NCBI RefSeq assembly: GCF_004519315.1
Contig: NZ_SOZE01000007.1
Coordinates: 124,001 to 188,000, forward strand
Source: Mucilaginibacter psychrotolerans
Lineage (GTDB): Bacteria; Bacteroidota; Bacteroidia; Sphingobacteriales; Sphingobacteriaceae
Length of the DNA: 64,000 nt
Reading direction: 5' to 3'
Under the pieces are notes generated by a model. The model had not been told where the DNA came from. It saw only the letters and a list, made by a program, of their open reading frames with translations, and did not search any database. The position numbers were made by a program, and so were the translations under genes. Below are positions 53,524-61,128 of this stretch, piece by piece; position 1 is the stretch's first letter; each line of letters begins with the position of its first letter.

Positions 53524-55296
53524 TTAATTGATTTTCTTTTCTAACTGTTCAATCTGGGCTGCAAAGTAAAGCTTTTTTTCCGGGATTTTCAACATCAATT
53601 TTTTATAAGTAGCTATGGCTTTATGGTATAGCATCTGGTCGCCATAAATGCGGGCCAGTGTTTCGGTCACCATAGCATCCTGATCTTCGGCGCTTTTCCT
53701 GGCTTTATTCTCGTTGTCCAGCTTATCGGGCGAAAGCGGCTTTATCTGCGGATCGGTATGTATGAAACGCTCTATTATTACATCCTCCTTTTTGCCTGGG
53801 TCGAATTCTACTTTCGGCGGCTCAATATCGCCTATACTGCTGACAGATGTAAGACTGAAGATATTGGCAAAATACTGCTGCTGTAGTTCGTCGGTAGCCG
53901 ACCTTGAGGCAGAAACATTATTATTTGGTGTGTTGCCTTGTGCAGGCGGCGCGTAGGGCTGGTAAGCAGCGGCATGCTCTTTACGTGTTTTATCCAACCA
54001 CCACATGAAGCTGTAGGGTAGGGTATCATCGTTGTATTTAGAAACAATATCCTGCTCTTTTTCTGCAGGTTCGGCCTGTTGCGCTGCTGCGAGGGAGGCT
54101 TCGGCAACCAGGGCTTCTGTAACAACCGACTGCGGTTCAGCAAGAGTTTCATCTTTCGATGCTGTACCGCCAGTGCGCAATTCATCAAGCTTTTTATCGA
54201 ATGACAGGTAATCTGTAGCGGCGATGTTGCCATAAATCAGCTTCTCCGTTTCGGCATCTATAAAGCATTGCTGGGCGGCTACGTCCTCATCCGCTGCATT
54301 TACTATGGTATCTTCGGGTAGTTCGTCTTCGGCAAATTTATTACTGAGGCTTTCTACGCCTATATCATCTATGCTTACTATCTCGTTGTAAATTTCATCT
54401 GCAACATAGTCTTGCTTATGGAAAACATTCTCAGGCTCATAAGTATCAAATGAAGATACATCTACTGGCTGCGTTATTGGCTGTGTGGGTACAGCAGGCG
54501 ATTGCTCTGCCCCGGGTGGGATAATTGGAGCGACTGGCTCAATCGGCAAAGCGGGGGTTGCAGGTGTGAAATACACTGGCTCAATCTTTGGCTCTGCAAC
54601 GGGTTCCGGATGTGCCGGGGTATCAACCGCTACAGGTTTAACCTCATCCAATTTCGAAAAATCCCAGGGGTTGTCATACTCGTCGTCGTCATCCTGGTAT
54701 GCCGAACTTTGCGAACTAGTAAGTACCTCTGTATATTCAGGTTCGTGTGCGGGTAAGGCAGGCGGAACGCCAGATTCATTAATATCAACCGGCGATTGCT
54801 CCGGTGAAGGCGCGGAGAATGGAAAGATACTTTCTGTTGCCGGCTCGGCTTTGCTTTCCTCAAATGCGGGCAGGTTCTGCACGGCATCTAAAGGAGATGG
54901 CGTTGAAACAAGTTCACCAAGATAATTTGTAGGGATGTTGATGGAGCGGGTAAAGGAGTCTTCCAACTCAGTAGCCGGGCCGCTGTTGAAGTAGTTTTCA
55001 GGCCCGGCAGTGTGCACGCTAATGAGGCCTTTATTTATCCGCTCACGTGCTACGGGCAGCAGGTCATCGGCATCGTGGAGTATCTTATAGAGCGTTTTAG
55101 GGCTGAAATAGGCAGACGCCCTTCGTATATCGGGTGTTTGGCCCGACCGTGCGTACATCACCTGCAACAGGCCGCTTTGCGGGTTATCCTGCACCAGCCG
55201 CTCTAAATTGTGCTTATATAACTGGCCGTTCTCGGCCGGGTTCGCCAGCAGGTCCCACAAAATTTCCTTATGCCTGTTATCTATATTTTGCTCCAC
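53524..55296 (-). CDS. Disordered protein of unknown function in the lptE-secG operon
   Basis: A 590-residue protein. The first 90 residues are helical and conserved-looking (MEQNIDNRHKEILWDLLANP), the middle 350 are low-complexity and acidic with Pro-Ala-Glu stretches, and the end returns to order with a TPR-like helix pair (DQDAMVTETLARIYGDQMLY). No signal peptide is present. Orthologues of this layout occur in other Sphingobacteria next to LptE and SecG, as far as I know, but the function is unrecognised. Confidence 0.75.
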   Translation of the reverse strand: MEQNIDNRHKEILWDLLANPAENGQLYKHNLERLVQDNPQSGLLQVMYARSGQTPDIRRASAYFSPKTLYKILHDADDLLPVARERINKGLISVHTAGPENYFNSGPATELEDSFTRSINIPTNYLGELVSTPSPLDAVQNLPAFEESKAEPATESIFPFSAPSPEQSPVDINESGVPPALPAHEPEYTEVLTSSQSSAYQDDDDEYDNPWDFSKLDEVKPVAVDTPAHPEPVAEPKIEPVYFTPATPALPIEPVAPIIPPGAEQSPAVPTQPITQPVDVSSFDTYEPENVFHKQDYVADEIYNEIVSIDDIGVESLSNKFAEDELPEDTIVNAADEDVAAQQCFIDAETEKLIYGNIAATDYLSFDKKLDELRTGGTASKDETLAEPQSVVTEALVAEASLAAAQQAEPAEKEQDIVSKYNDDTLPYSFMWWLDKTRKEHAAAYQPYAPPAQGNTPNNNVSASRSATDELQQQYFANIFSLTSVSSIGDIEPPKVEFDPGKKEDVIIERFIHTDPQIKPLSPDKLDNENKARKSAEDQDAMVTETLARIYGDQMLYHKAIATYKKLMLKIPEKKLYFAAQIEQLEKKIN

Positions 55297-55317
55297 CTTG
55301 CTAAAACTACAAAATGC

Positions 55318-55833
55318 TTACCAATTATTAAACGCCTTGTTAAAAATATCGTCCGTGAGTTGCTTGTTGATTTCCGCAATCAAAGCCTGCTCCTGCGAAG
55401 AAAGGTCGCCCGTAAAATCTTTCGATTTGGTGAACGGTTGCTCAAAACTAAGCTTTTTATCCTTATCGTAGGTAAATTTCACCGTTACGGTTATGGTTAG
55501 GCGGCTGGCTCCGGCAATTGGCGCAGTATTGTTATTGGTTGCCTGTATCGAAATCGGCGCATAATTATAACCTGTTATAGCTCCCGAGATAGTGGCATCA
55601 GCCTCACCCCTTACAATACTGATGCTGGTTTGGGTGCGTATGCGATTCTTCAATGCTTCTGTAAAACTCTGGCTAAGCGTGTTTACTACCAGTGGGGCCG
55701 TGTTTTCGAAATATTGTATGTTAATGGTTTTAAGTTCCTTAGGCACGGCTGAGCCATTGAGCGACACCGTGCAGGAGTTGAACAGCATTACCAGGCTTGC
55801 CGCAACCGACAATAAAAATAGTTTTTTAGTCAT
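55318..55833 (-). CDS. lptE: LptE family LPS-assembly lipoprotein
   Basis: A 171-residue lipoprotein (signal ending VMLFNSC, C21). The LptE pattern follows: a VPKELKTINIQYFENTAPLV strand and VNTLSQSFTEALKNRI helix, then beta strands (ISGAITGYNYAPI) and the C-terminal helix QALIAEINKQLTDDIFNKAF. It plugs LptD to deliver lipopolysaccharide to the outer leaflet. The order sigma-54 activator, lptE, disordered protein, secG is tight (13, 21 and 12 bases between genes). Confidence 0.9.
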   Translation of the reverse strand: MTKKLFLLSVAASLVMLFNSCTVSLNGSAVPKELKTINIQYFENTAPLVVNTLSQSFTEALKNRIRTQTSISIVRGEADATISGAITGYNYAPISIQATNNNTAPIAGASRLTITVTVKFTYDKDKKLSFEQPFTKSKDFTGDLSSQEQALIAEINKQLTDDIFNKAFNNW

Positions 55834-55846
55834 ATACCTATGATAA

Positions 55847-57097
55847 CTATAAATTTAACTCTTTTATTTTACGGTACAAGGTTCTTTCTGAAATACCCAG
55901 TTCGTTTGCAGCCAGCTTGCGTTTACCCTTATGCTTTTTGAGGGCTTTGCGTATCAAATCCGATTCTTTATCCACCAACGAGAGCGACTCTTCCACCTCT
56001 TCAGCATCATGCGTAATGTTATAGGCATCGGCGGTGCTGCTGTTGATGCCTGTTGTTACCGGCTTTTGCAAAGTAAACTGTGGTTCCTGATGATTGCTTT
56101 GCGGTAATTCGATATCGCGGTACAATTGCGTAAGCGTTTGCGAATGATTTTGATGGTTAACGCTCACCCCGCCATGTTCGATGATATCGGCAACCAACTT
56201 TTTCAGTTCCACCATATCGCGCTTCATATCAAACAATACTTTGTACAGGATATCGCGCTCGGAGAAATCTTCTTTGGGTTGATTATCCAGGCGCATGGGC
56301 AGGTTGCTGCGGCCTGTTTCGTGCGGAATGTAGGTAAGCAGCGTTGCTGCGGTAATAATACGGTCGCGTTCCAGCACAGCCAATTGCTCGGCCATGTTTT
56401 TTAACTGGCGCACGTTTCCCGGCCAGGTATAGTTGATCAAAACCTGTTGCGCATCCTCGTCCAGCTGAATTGGCGGGGTGCGGTACTTATCTGTAAAATC
56501 GGCCGTGAACTTACGGAACAGCAGGAAGATATCTTCTTTCCTGTCGCGCAGTGGTGGTATGCGCAAGGGTACGGTATTTAAACGGTAGTACAAATCCTCG
56601 CGAAATTTACCTGCTTTAACCGCATCGTAAACATCTACGTTCGTCGCAGCAATCACCCGCACGTTGGTTTTCTCTACTTTAGAGGAACCCACGCGGATAT
56701 ACTGGCCCGATTCCAAAACGCGTAGCAAACGGGCCTGGGTGCCTAAGGGCATCTCGGCAATCTCATCCAAAAAGATGGTACCGCCATTTACGGTTTCAAA
56801 GTAGCCTTTACGCTCGCCAACGGCACCGGTATAGGCACCCTTCTCGTGCCCGAAGAGTTCCGAATCTATAGTCCCCTCGGGAATAGCGCCGCAGTTTACG
56901 GCAATAAACGGCCCGTGTTTGCGCGGACTCATCTGGTGGATGATGTGCGAAAACACCTCCTTACCACTTCCGCTTTCGCCAGTTATCAAAACCGAAATAT
57001 CTGTTGGAGATACCTGGTTAGCTATATTGATGGCCCGGTTAAGCAACGGCGAATTGCCGATAATACCGAAGCGATTTTTAATTTCTTGTATTTCCAT
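55847..57097 (-). CDS. Sigma-54-dependent activator without sensor domain
   Basis: A 416-residue bacterial enhancer-binding protein made of an AAA+ domain (Walker A GESGSGKE, residues about 40-47) and a C-terminal Fis-type HTH (RKLAANELGISERTLYRKIK). There is no N-terminal response-regulator or sensory domain. The sigma-54-contact loop reads GAYTGA instead of GAFTGA, a conservative change seen in some activators. The ATG at 57097 starts MEIQEIKNRFGIIGNS; the alternative at 57109 adds four residues. It heads the lptE-secG operon. Confidence 0.9.
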   Translation of the reverse strand: MEIQEIKNRFGIIGNSPLLNRAINIANQVSPTDISVLITGESGSGKEVFSHIIHQMSPRKHGPFIAVNCGAIPEGTIDSELFGHEKGAYTGAVGERKGYFETVNGGTIFLDEIAEMPLGTQARLLRVLESGQYIRVGSSKVEKTNVRVIAATNVDVYDAVKAGKFREDLYYRLNTVPLRIPPLRDRKEDIFLLFRKFTADFTDKYRTPPIQLDEDAQQVLINYTWPGNVRQLKNMAEQLAVLERDRIITAATLLTYIPHETGRSNLPMRLDNQPKEDFSERDILYKVLFDMKRDMVELKKLVADIIEHGGVSVNHQNHSQTLTQLYRDIELPQSNHQEPQFTLQKPVTTGINSSTADAYNITHDAEEVEESLSLVDKESDLIRKALKKHKGKRKLAANELGISERTLYRKIKELNL

Positions 57098-57107
57098 AGT
57101 TAGATGC

Positions 57108-57583
57108 AAGATTCAAGACAACAAGAAGCAAGAAGAAAAGACTTGTTCTGTCATCGTGATTCGATTTAGTCGTCTCCATTCATAATGCGCTCTCTGAAAG
57201 CATATCTCATTTTTTGAAGTTCTACAACTAATTCCAAACATTCATTTAGTTTTTCTTTTGAACCATATTTTCGCCGCTCGCATATTAATAACTGCGTCTC
57301 AACCTCAAAGGAAGATGTAAGTGAAGTCGTCAGAAATTCACCGAAGTGCACTTTGGTCCTTTTACCGGAGCCCTCCGCAATATTTGATGGTATAGAACAA
57401 GAACACCTGTTAAGCTGATCGATTAGATTAAACCGTTCATCAATAGGTAAGCCTTTGCAATAATCAAAAGTTAAATCCGTCAAGTCCATAGACCGCTGCC
57501 AAATCTTCAAGTTCTTGAAATTGTGCCTAATCATGACTTTCTGCTTTTTTCTCTTGCTTCTTGATTCTTGACTTCTTGCTTCT
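57108..57583. repeat. AAGAAGCAAG-type repeats flanking the S23 gene
   Basis: CAAGATTCAAGACAACAAGA followed by AGCAAGAAGAAAAG (57108-57140) is mirrored at 57546-57583 by CTCTTGCTTCTTGATTCTTG and ACTTCTTGCTTC. The two blocks lie on either side of the four-helix gene in opposite orientation. Confidence 0.6.
57166..57534 (-). CDS. Four-helix bundle protein (S23/23S rRNA-intervening-sequence type)
   Basis: A 122-residue protein. FKNLKIWQRSMDLTDLTFDY, LIDQLNRCSCSIPSNIAEGS and FLTTSLTSSFEVETQLLICE match the S23 family, first found in intervening sequences of 23S rRNA and now known as a widespread single gene in Bacteroidota. Its biological role is not established. The ATG at 57534 starts the domain; a longer frame upstream runs over the miaB 3' end. 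The gene is enclosed by inverted short-unit repeats. Confidence 0.82.
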   Translation of the reverse strand: MIRHNFKNLKIWQRSMDLTDLTFDYCKGLPIDERFNLIDQLNRCSCSIPSNIAEGSGKRTKVHFGEFLTTSLTSSFEVETQLLICERRKYGSKEKLNECLELVVELQKMRYAFRERIMNGDD

Positions 57584-59036
57584 ATTCCACTATTCTTCCT
57601 ATCAGCGTTGCCGATGTAGTCCTCTCCACCAACACATTCGCGTATTGGCCTGGCTTGTACCCTTCTGTTACCGGGAATATCACCATCGCGTTCTGGTCGC
57701 TTCGGCCGCAATAATCGTTGTTCGATTTTTTAGAGAAGCCCTCTATCAGCACTTTCTCTACACGGCCTAAACGTGCCTGCATGCGGTAGTACGAGTACTG
57801 TTGCTGCTTGGCTACTATTTCTGCCAAACGCGCTTGTTTTACGGCTTCGGGTATATCATCTGCATAACGTTTGGCGGCTAAAGTGCCGGGTCGTTCGCTG
57901 TATTTAAACATGTAGGCAAAATCGTATTTTACGTAATCCATCATGGTTACGCTGTCGTTATGCTCCTCATCTGTTTCGGTGCAAAAACCGGTAATCATAT
58001 CGGTTGATATTGCGCACTCCGGTATTATCCTGCGGATGGCGTCGATACGGTTGATGTACCAGTCGCGGTCGTAAGTGCGGTTCATCAGCTCTAGTATGCG
58101 GCTGCTGCCGCTTTGCACTGGCAGGTGTATATAGTTGCAGATATTATCGTACTTGGCAATGGTGTAAAGCACCTCGTCGGTAATGTCTTTAGGGTGTGAA
58201 GTGGAGAAACGAACCCGCAAATCCGGGTTAATTAAAGCAACCATTTCCAACAGGTTGGCAAAGTTTACAATCTTCACTTCGCTTACTACTGCCAACTGAT
58301 CACTGTTATCTGCCAACTGGCTACTCCACTTGTACGAATCCACATTCTGCCCCAGCAAGGTTACCTCGCGGTAGCCGTGGTTAAACAAATCTGTACATTC
58401 CTTTACTATCGAAACCGCATCGCGGCTACGCTCGCGGCCACGGGTAAATGGCACCACGCAGAACGAACACATATTATCGCAGCCACGCATAATGGAAACA
58501 AAGGCGTTGATACCATTACTGTTCAGGCGCACCGGGCTGATATCGGCATAAGTTTCTTCGCGACTAAGCAATACGTTTACAGCGCGCTGGCCACCATCTA
58601 CTTGCTCTATCAGGTTTGGCAGGTCGCGGTAGGCATCTGGGCCTACTACTACATCTACCAGTTTTTCTTCCTCTAAAAATTTAGCTTTAAGGCGTTCGGC
58701 CATGCAGCCCAATACGCCAACCACCATGCCCGGGTTTTTGAATTTTGCTCCGGCGAATTCTTTTAGGCGGTTACGCACGCGTACTTCCGCATTCTCGCGG
58801 ATAGAGCAGGTGTTGATGAAAACCACATCAGCGTTGTTGAAATCGCCGGTTGTTTCAAACCCGCTGTCGGCCAGTATCGAAGCTACTATCTCGCTGTCAG
58901 AAAAATTCATGGCGCAGCCGTAGCTTTCTATATAAAGCTTGCGCCCGTTATTTTTGCCAACAGGTTTCAATACCAAAGCCTCGCCCTGCCTGCTCTCGTC
59001 ATGTGCCTTATCCAGTATAAGCAAATCCATCGTCAT
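57582..59036 (-). CDS. miaB: tRNA-2-methylthio-N6-isopentenyladenosine-37 synthase MiaB
   Basis: A 484-residue radical SAM methylthiotransferase that thiomethylates i6A37 in tRNA. The N-terminal UPF0004 domain holds the three Cys of the auxiliary cluster ([24 protein letters not shown]); the radical SAM motif is CDNMCSFC; a TRAM domain ends the protein. Between YKW and VNFANLL lies an insertion reading [19 protein letters not shown], encoded by a CAGTTGGCAG-type repeat. The start could be 59036 or 59030. Confidence 0.95.
   Translation of the reverse strand: MTMDLLILDKAHDESRQGEALVLKPVGKNNGRKLYIESYGCAMNFSDSEIVASILADSGFETTGDFNNADVVFINTCSIRENAEVRVRNRLKEFAGAKFKNPGMVVGVLGCMAERLKAKFLEEEKLVDVVVGPDAYRDLPNLIEQVDGGQRAVNVLLSREETYADISPVRLNSNGINAFVSIMRGCDNMCSFCVVPFTRGRERSRDAVSIVKECTDLFNHGYREVTLLGQNVDSYKWSSQLADNSDQLAVVSEVKIVNFANLLEMVALINPDLRVRFSTSHPKDITDEVLYTIAKYDNICNYIHLPVQSGSSRILELMNRTYDRDWYINRIDAIRRIIPECAISTDMITGFCTETDEEHNDSVTMMDYVKYDFAYMFKYSERPGTLAAKRYADDIPEAVKQARLAEIVAKQQQYSYYRMQARLGRVEKVLIEGFSKKSNNDYCGRSDQNAMVIFPVTEGYKPGQYANVLVERTTSATLIGRIVE
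58287..58327. repeat. GCCAACTG repeat inside miaB
   Basis: Around 58290-58325 the + strand reads CTGCCAACTGATCACTG and then ATCTGCCAACTGGCTACT. CTGCCAACTG occurs twice, 27 bases apart. The unit is unlike the surrounding coding sequence and looks like the short-unit repeats found between genes. Confidence 0.55.
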
Positions 59037-59053
59037 CCTTAAAAATTGAAGGG

Positions 59054-59061
59054 CAAAAATA
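59054..59061 (-). promoter_or_regulatory. -7 promoter element of miaB
   Basis: The minus strand reads TATTTTTG (TAnnTTTG) 17 bases before the miaB start at 59036. The dyad TGACA-GTT-TGTCA (59082-59094) lies just upstream, between the divergent genes. Confidence 0.45.
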
Positions 59062-59179
59062 CAAAATTTTAGTTAATGATGTGACAGTTTGTCAGCGACT
59101 AACAAAATGAATATTTTATTGTTAAGTAAATGCCTCTGATATTGGAGGATAATAGAAGGTAAAACAAATCGCACTGGAA

Positions 59180-60991
59180 ATGTCCTTTAAACTATTAAAG
59201 CACCGCTGGCAAAAAATCACCCTAATTGCTTTGCTCGCCATGTTCGGCGTTACGATTATAGCCGCACTATTCGCCAATAGCTACTTTGCGCCAAAATTGG
59301 CCGATAAGATAAAAGCCGAGGTACTTAAAAGTAGCGATAGCCTCTACTGTATAAATATCGGCAATACCGAATTGCACATCCTCCGCGGCACCGCCACCCT
59401 CTACGATATCAAACTGAGTGTAGATACCAGTGTTTACAATCTCAAGAAAAAACAAGGCACCGCACCGAACAGCCTGTACCAATTGCAGGTAAACCGCTTA
59501 GTGGTATCGCACATGCAGCTGCTTAAGCTATATTTAAAAAAGGAGCTGAATATCGGCAGGATAACCCTGAACGCTCCCGAAGTAGAGATTGGCTACCATG
59601 TCAACCAACCCGATACGGCTAGAAAAGATAACCGCACGCTTTGGCAAAAAATATCCAAATCGCTTAAGTTGGTTAACGTGGGCGAGATTTTTTTGAACGA
59701 TGTAAAGTTGAAGTATAAAGATTACTCGGGGCCTAAAGTAGCCATATCGAAGTTTAAGCAACTCAACCTTAAAGCCACCAGCATGCTGATAGACTCGGCA
59801 ACGCAAAAAGACACGAGCAGGTTTTTATTTTGCAAGGACATTACTACCGAGTTATTCAATTACAGCAGTAAATCGGCAAATGGGCTCTACAACTTCAAAA
59901 TTAAGTCCGTAAAGCTATCTACAGAAACTTCCCGCTTAATTATTACCGGCCTAAACTTACAACCCGCAGACCATGTTAAATTCTTCAATACCGTAAAGGA
60001 CGACCGCTTTACCCTGAGGATAGATTCGGCCATATTCAACAAATTCGATTACCAGAACTACCGTGAAAAACATGATTTGGATGTATCGAAAATCACCCTG
60101 TATAAAGGTTTTTTTGAGGTGTACAGCAACTATAACGGCAAGTTACAAACAACAGACAGGTTGGTTACCTTCCCCAACTGGGCCATCCGCCATGCCATCA
60201 AAGCAAAGCTGAACATCGATACGCTCGACCTGAAAAATTTTGCCGTAACCTACAAGCAACTCAACAAAGTGCCCATGAAAACGGGAATGATATGTTTTAA
60301 CCGTATCAACACCCGGTTCCTCAACCTTACCAACAAAGCAGAAAAGCTCCAGAAAAACAAAATCGCAACCGCCAACGTCAGCAGCTATTTTATGGGAAAG
60401 GGAAAGTTCAACATATCCTTCAACTTTAATTTAACTGATGCGGCTTACAGCTACAGTTACAAAGGGTACCTTGGACCAATTGATATGGCAGAGGCCAACC
60501 CTTCACTGATGCCCTTATCACTGGTCAAAATCACTTCCGGAAGAGTAAAGAGCCTCGATTTTAATATTCACAGCACACAAAAAACTTCTACGGGGACGGT
60601 GTCGCTGTTATACAATAATTTGCAGGTAGATGTGCTGCGGAAAGATTACACCAAAAAATCCGTCATCACCACGTTGGCAAATACATTCATCCTCAAACAT
60701 GATAACCCGGACGATGGCGGCAATACGCCGCGACTGGCAAAGGTGGCGTTCATCCGACCTGCAAACTTCCCTTTCTTTAAAACCGTTTGGCAAACCATTT
60801 TGGCGGGCATGAAACCATGCGCAGGCGTGGGCAAAACTCAGGAAGACAAATTCAACAAGCAAAATGCCGATGACGCCCGCAAAGAACAGGAAGATTTGCT
60901 GAAGGATGCCAAGAAAAAGAAGGAAGAAGAGGATAAGAAGTTTAAGGAGGCGTTGAAAAAGAAGAACGAGGAAGAGAAGAAGAAAGGATAA
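59180..60991 (+). CDS. AsmA-like membrane-anchored protein
   Basis: A 603-residue protein with one N-terminal membrane helix (KITLIALLAMFGVTIIAALF, residues 13-32) and a long periplasmic part of repeated beta strands resembling the AsmA/TamB fold (for example IGNTELHILRGTATLYDIKL). Such proteins may carry phospholipid across the periplasm. The end is a highly charged helix of Lys and Glu repeats (KKKKEEEDKKFKEALKKK). The exact family was not recognised. It is divergent from miaB. Confidence 0.7.
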   Translation: MSFKLLKHRWQKITLIALLAMFGVTIIAALFANSYFAPKLADKIKAEVLKSSDSLYCINIGNTELHILRGTATLYDIKLSVDTSVYNLKKKQGTAPNSLYQLQVNRLVVSHMQLLKLYLKKELNIGRITLNAPEVEIGYHVNQPDTARKDNRTLWQKISKSLKLVNVGEIFLNDVKLKYKDYSGPKVAISKFKQLNLKATSMLIDSATQKDTSRFLFCKDITTELFNYSSKSANGLYNFKIKSVKLSTETSRLIITGLNLQPADHVKFFNTVKDDRFTLRIDSAIFNKFDYQNYREKHDLDVSKITLYKGFFEVYSNYNGKLQTTDRLVTFPNWAIRHAIKAKLNIDTLDLKNFAVTYKQLNKVPMKTGMICFNRINTRFLNLTNKAEKLQKNKIATANVSSYFMGKGKFNISFNFNLTDAAYSYSYKGYLGPIDMAEANPSLMPLSLVKITSGRVKSLDFNIHSTQKTSTGTVSLLYNNLQVDVLRKDYTKKSVITTLANTFILKHDNPDDGGNTPRLAKVAFIRPANFPFFKTVWQTILAGMKPCAGVGKTQEDKFNKQNADDARKEQEDLLKDAKKKKEEEDKKFKEALKKKNEEEKKKG

Positions 60992-61104
60992 ACCATCGAG
61001 TCACTACGAGCGATAGCGCGGCAACTATTGGCAAGTAGTTCGGATATGCAGAGCGGCACTGCTTAACGGGGATTGCTACGTAGCCCCCGCTCTATGCCTT
61101 CTGC

Positions 61105-61128
61105 CGCTCCTCGCAGCGGTGAGGAGCG
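61105..61128. terminator. Hairpin at the 3' end of sprA
   Basis: CGCTCCTC-GCAGCGGT-GAGGAGCG is a perfect 8-base stem immediately after the sprA stop. The preceding 61000-61104 (between the AsmA-like gene and this stem) contains no gene. Confidence 0.6.

Noticed and set aside
57535..57711. A 59-residue N-terminal extension of the S23-type protein
   Set aside because: It overlaps the end of miaB, is rich in Arg and Lys and lies over the AAGAAGCAAG repeats; the family begins at the ATG at 57534.
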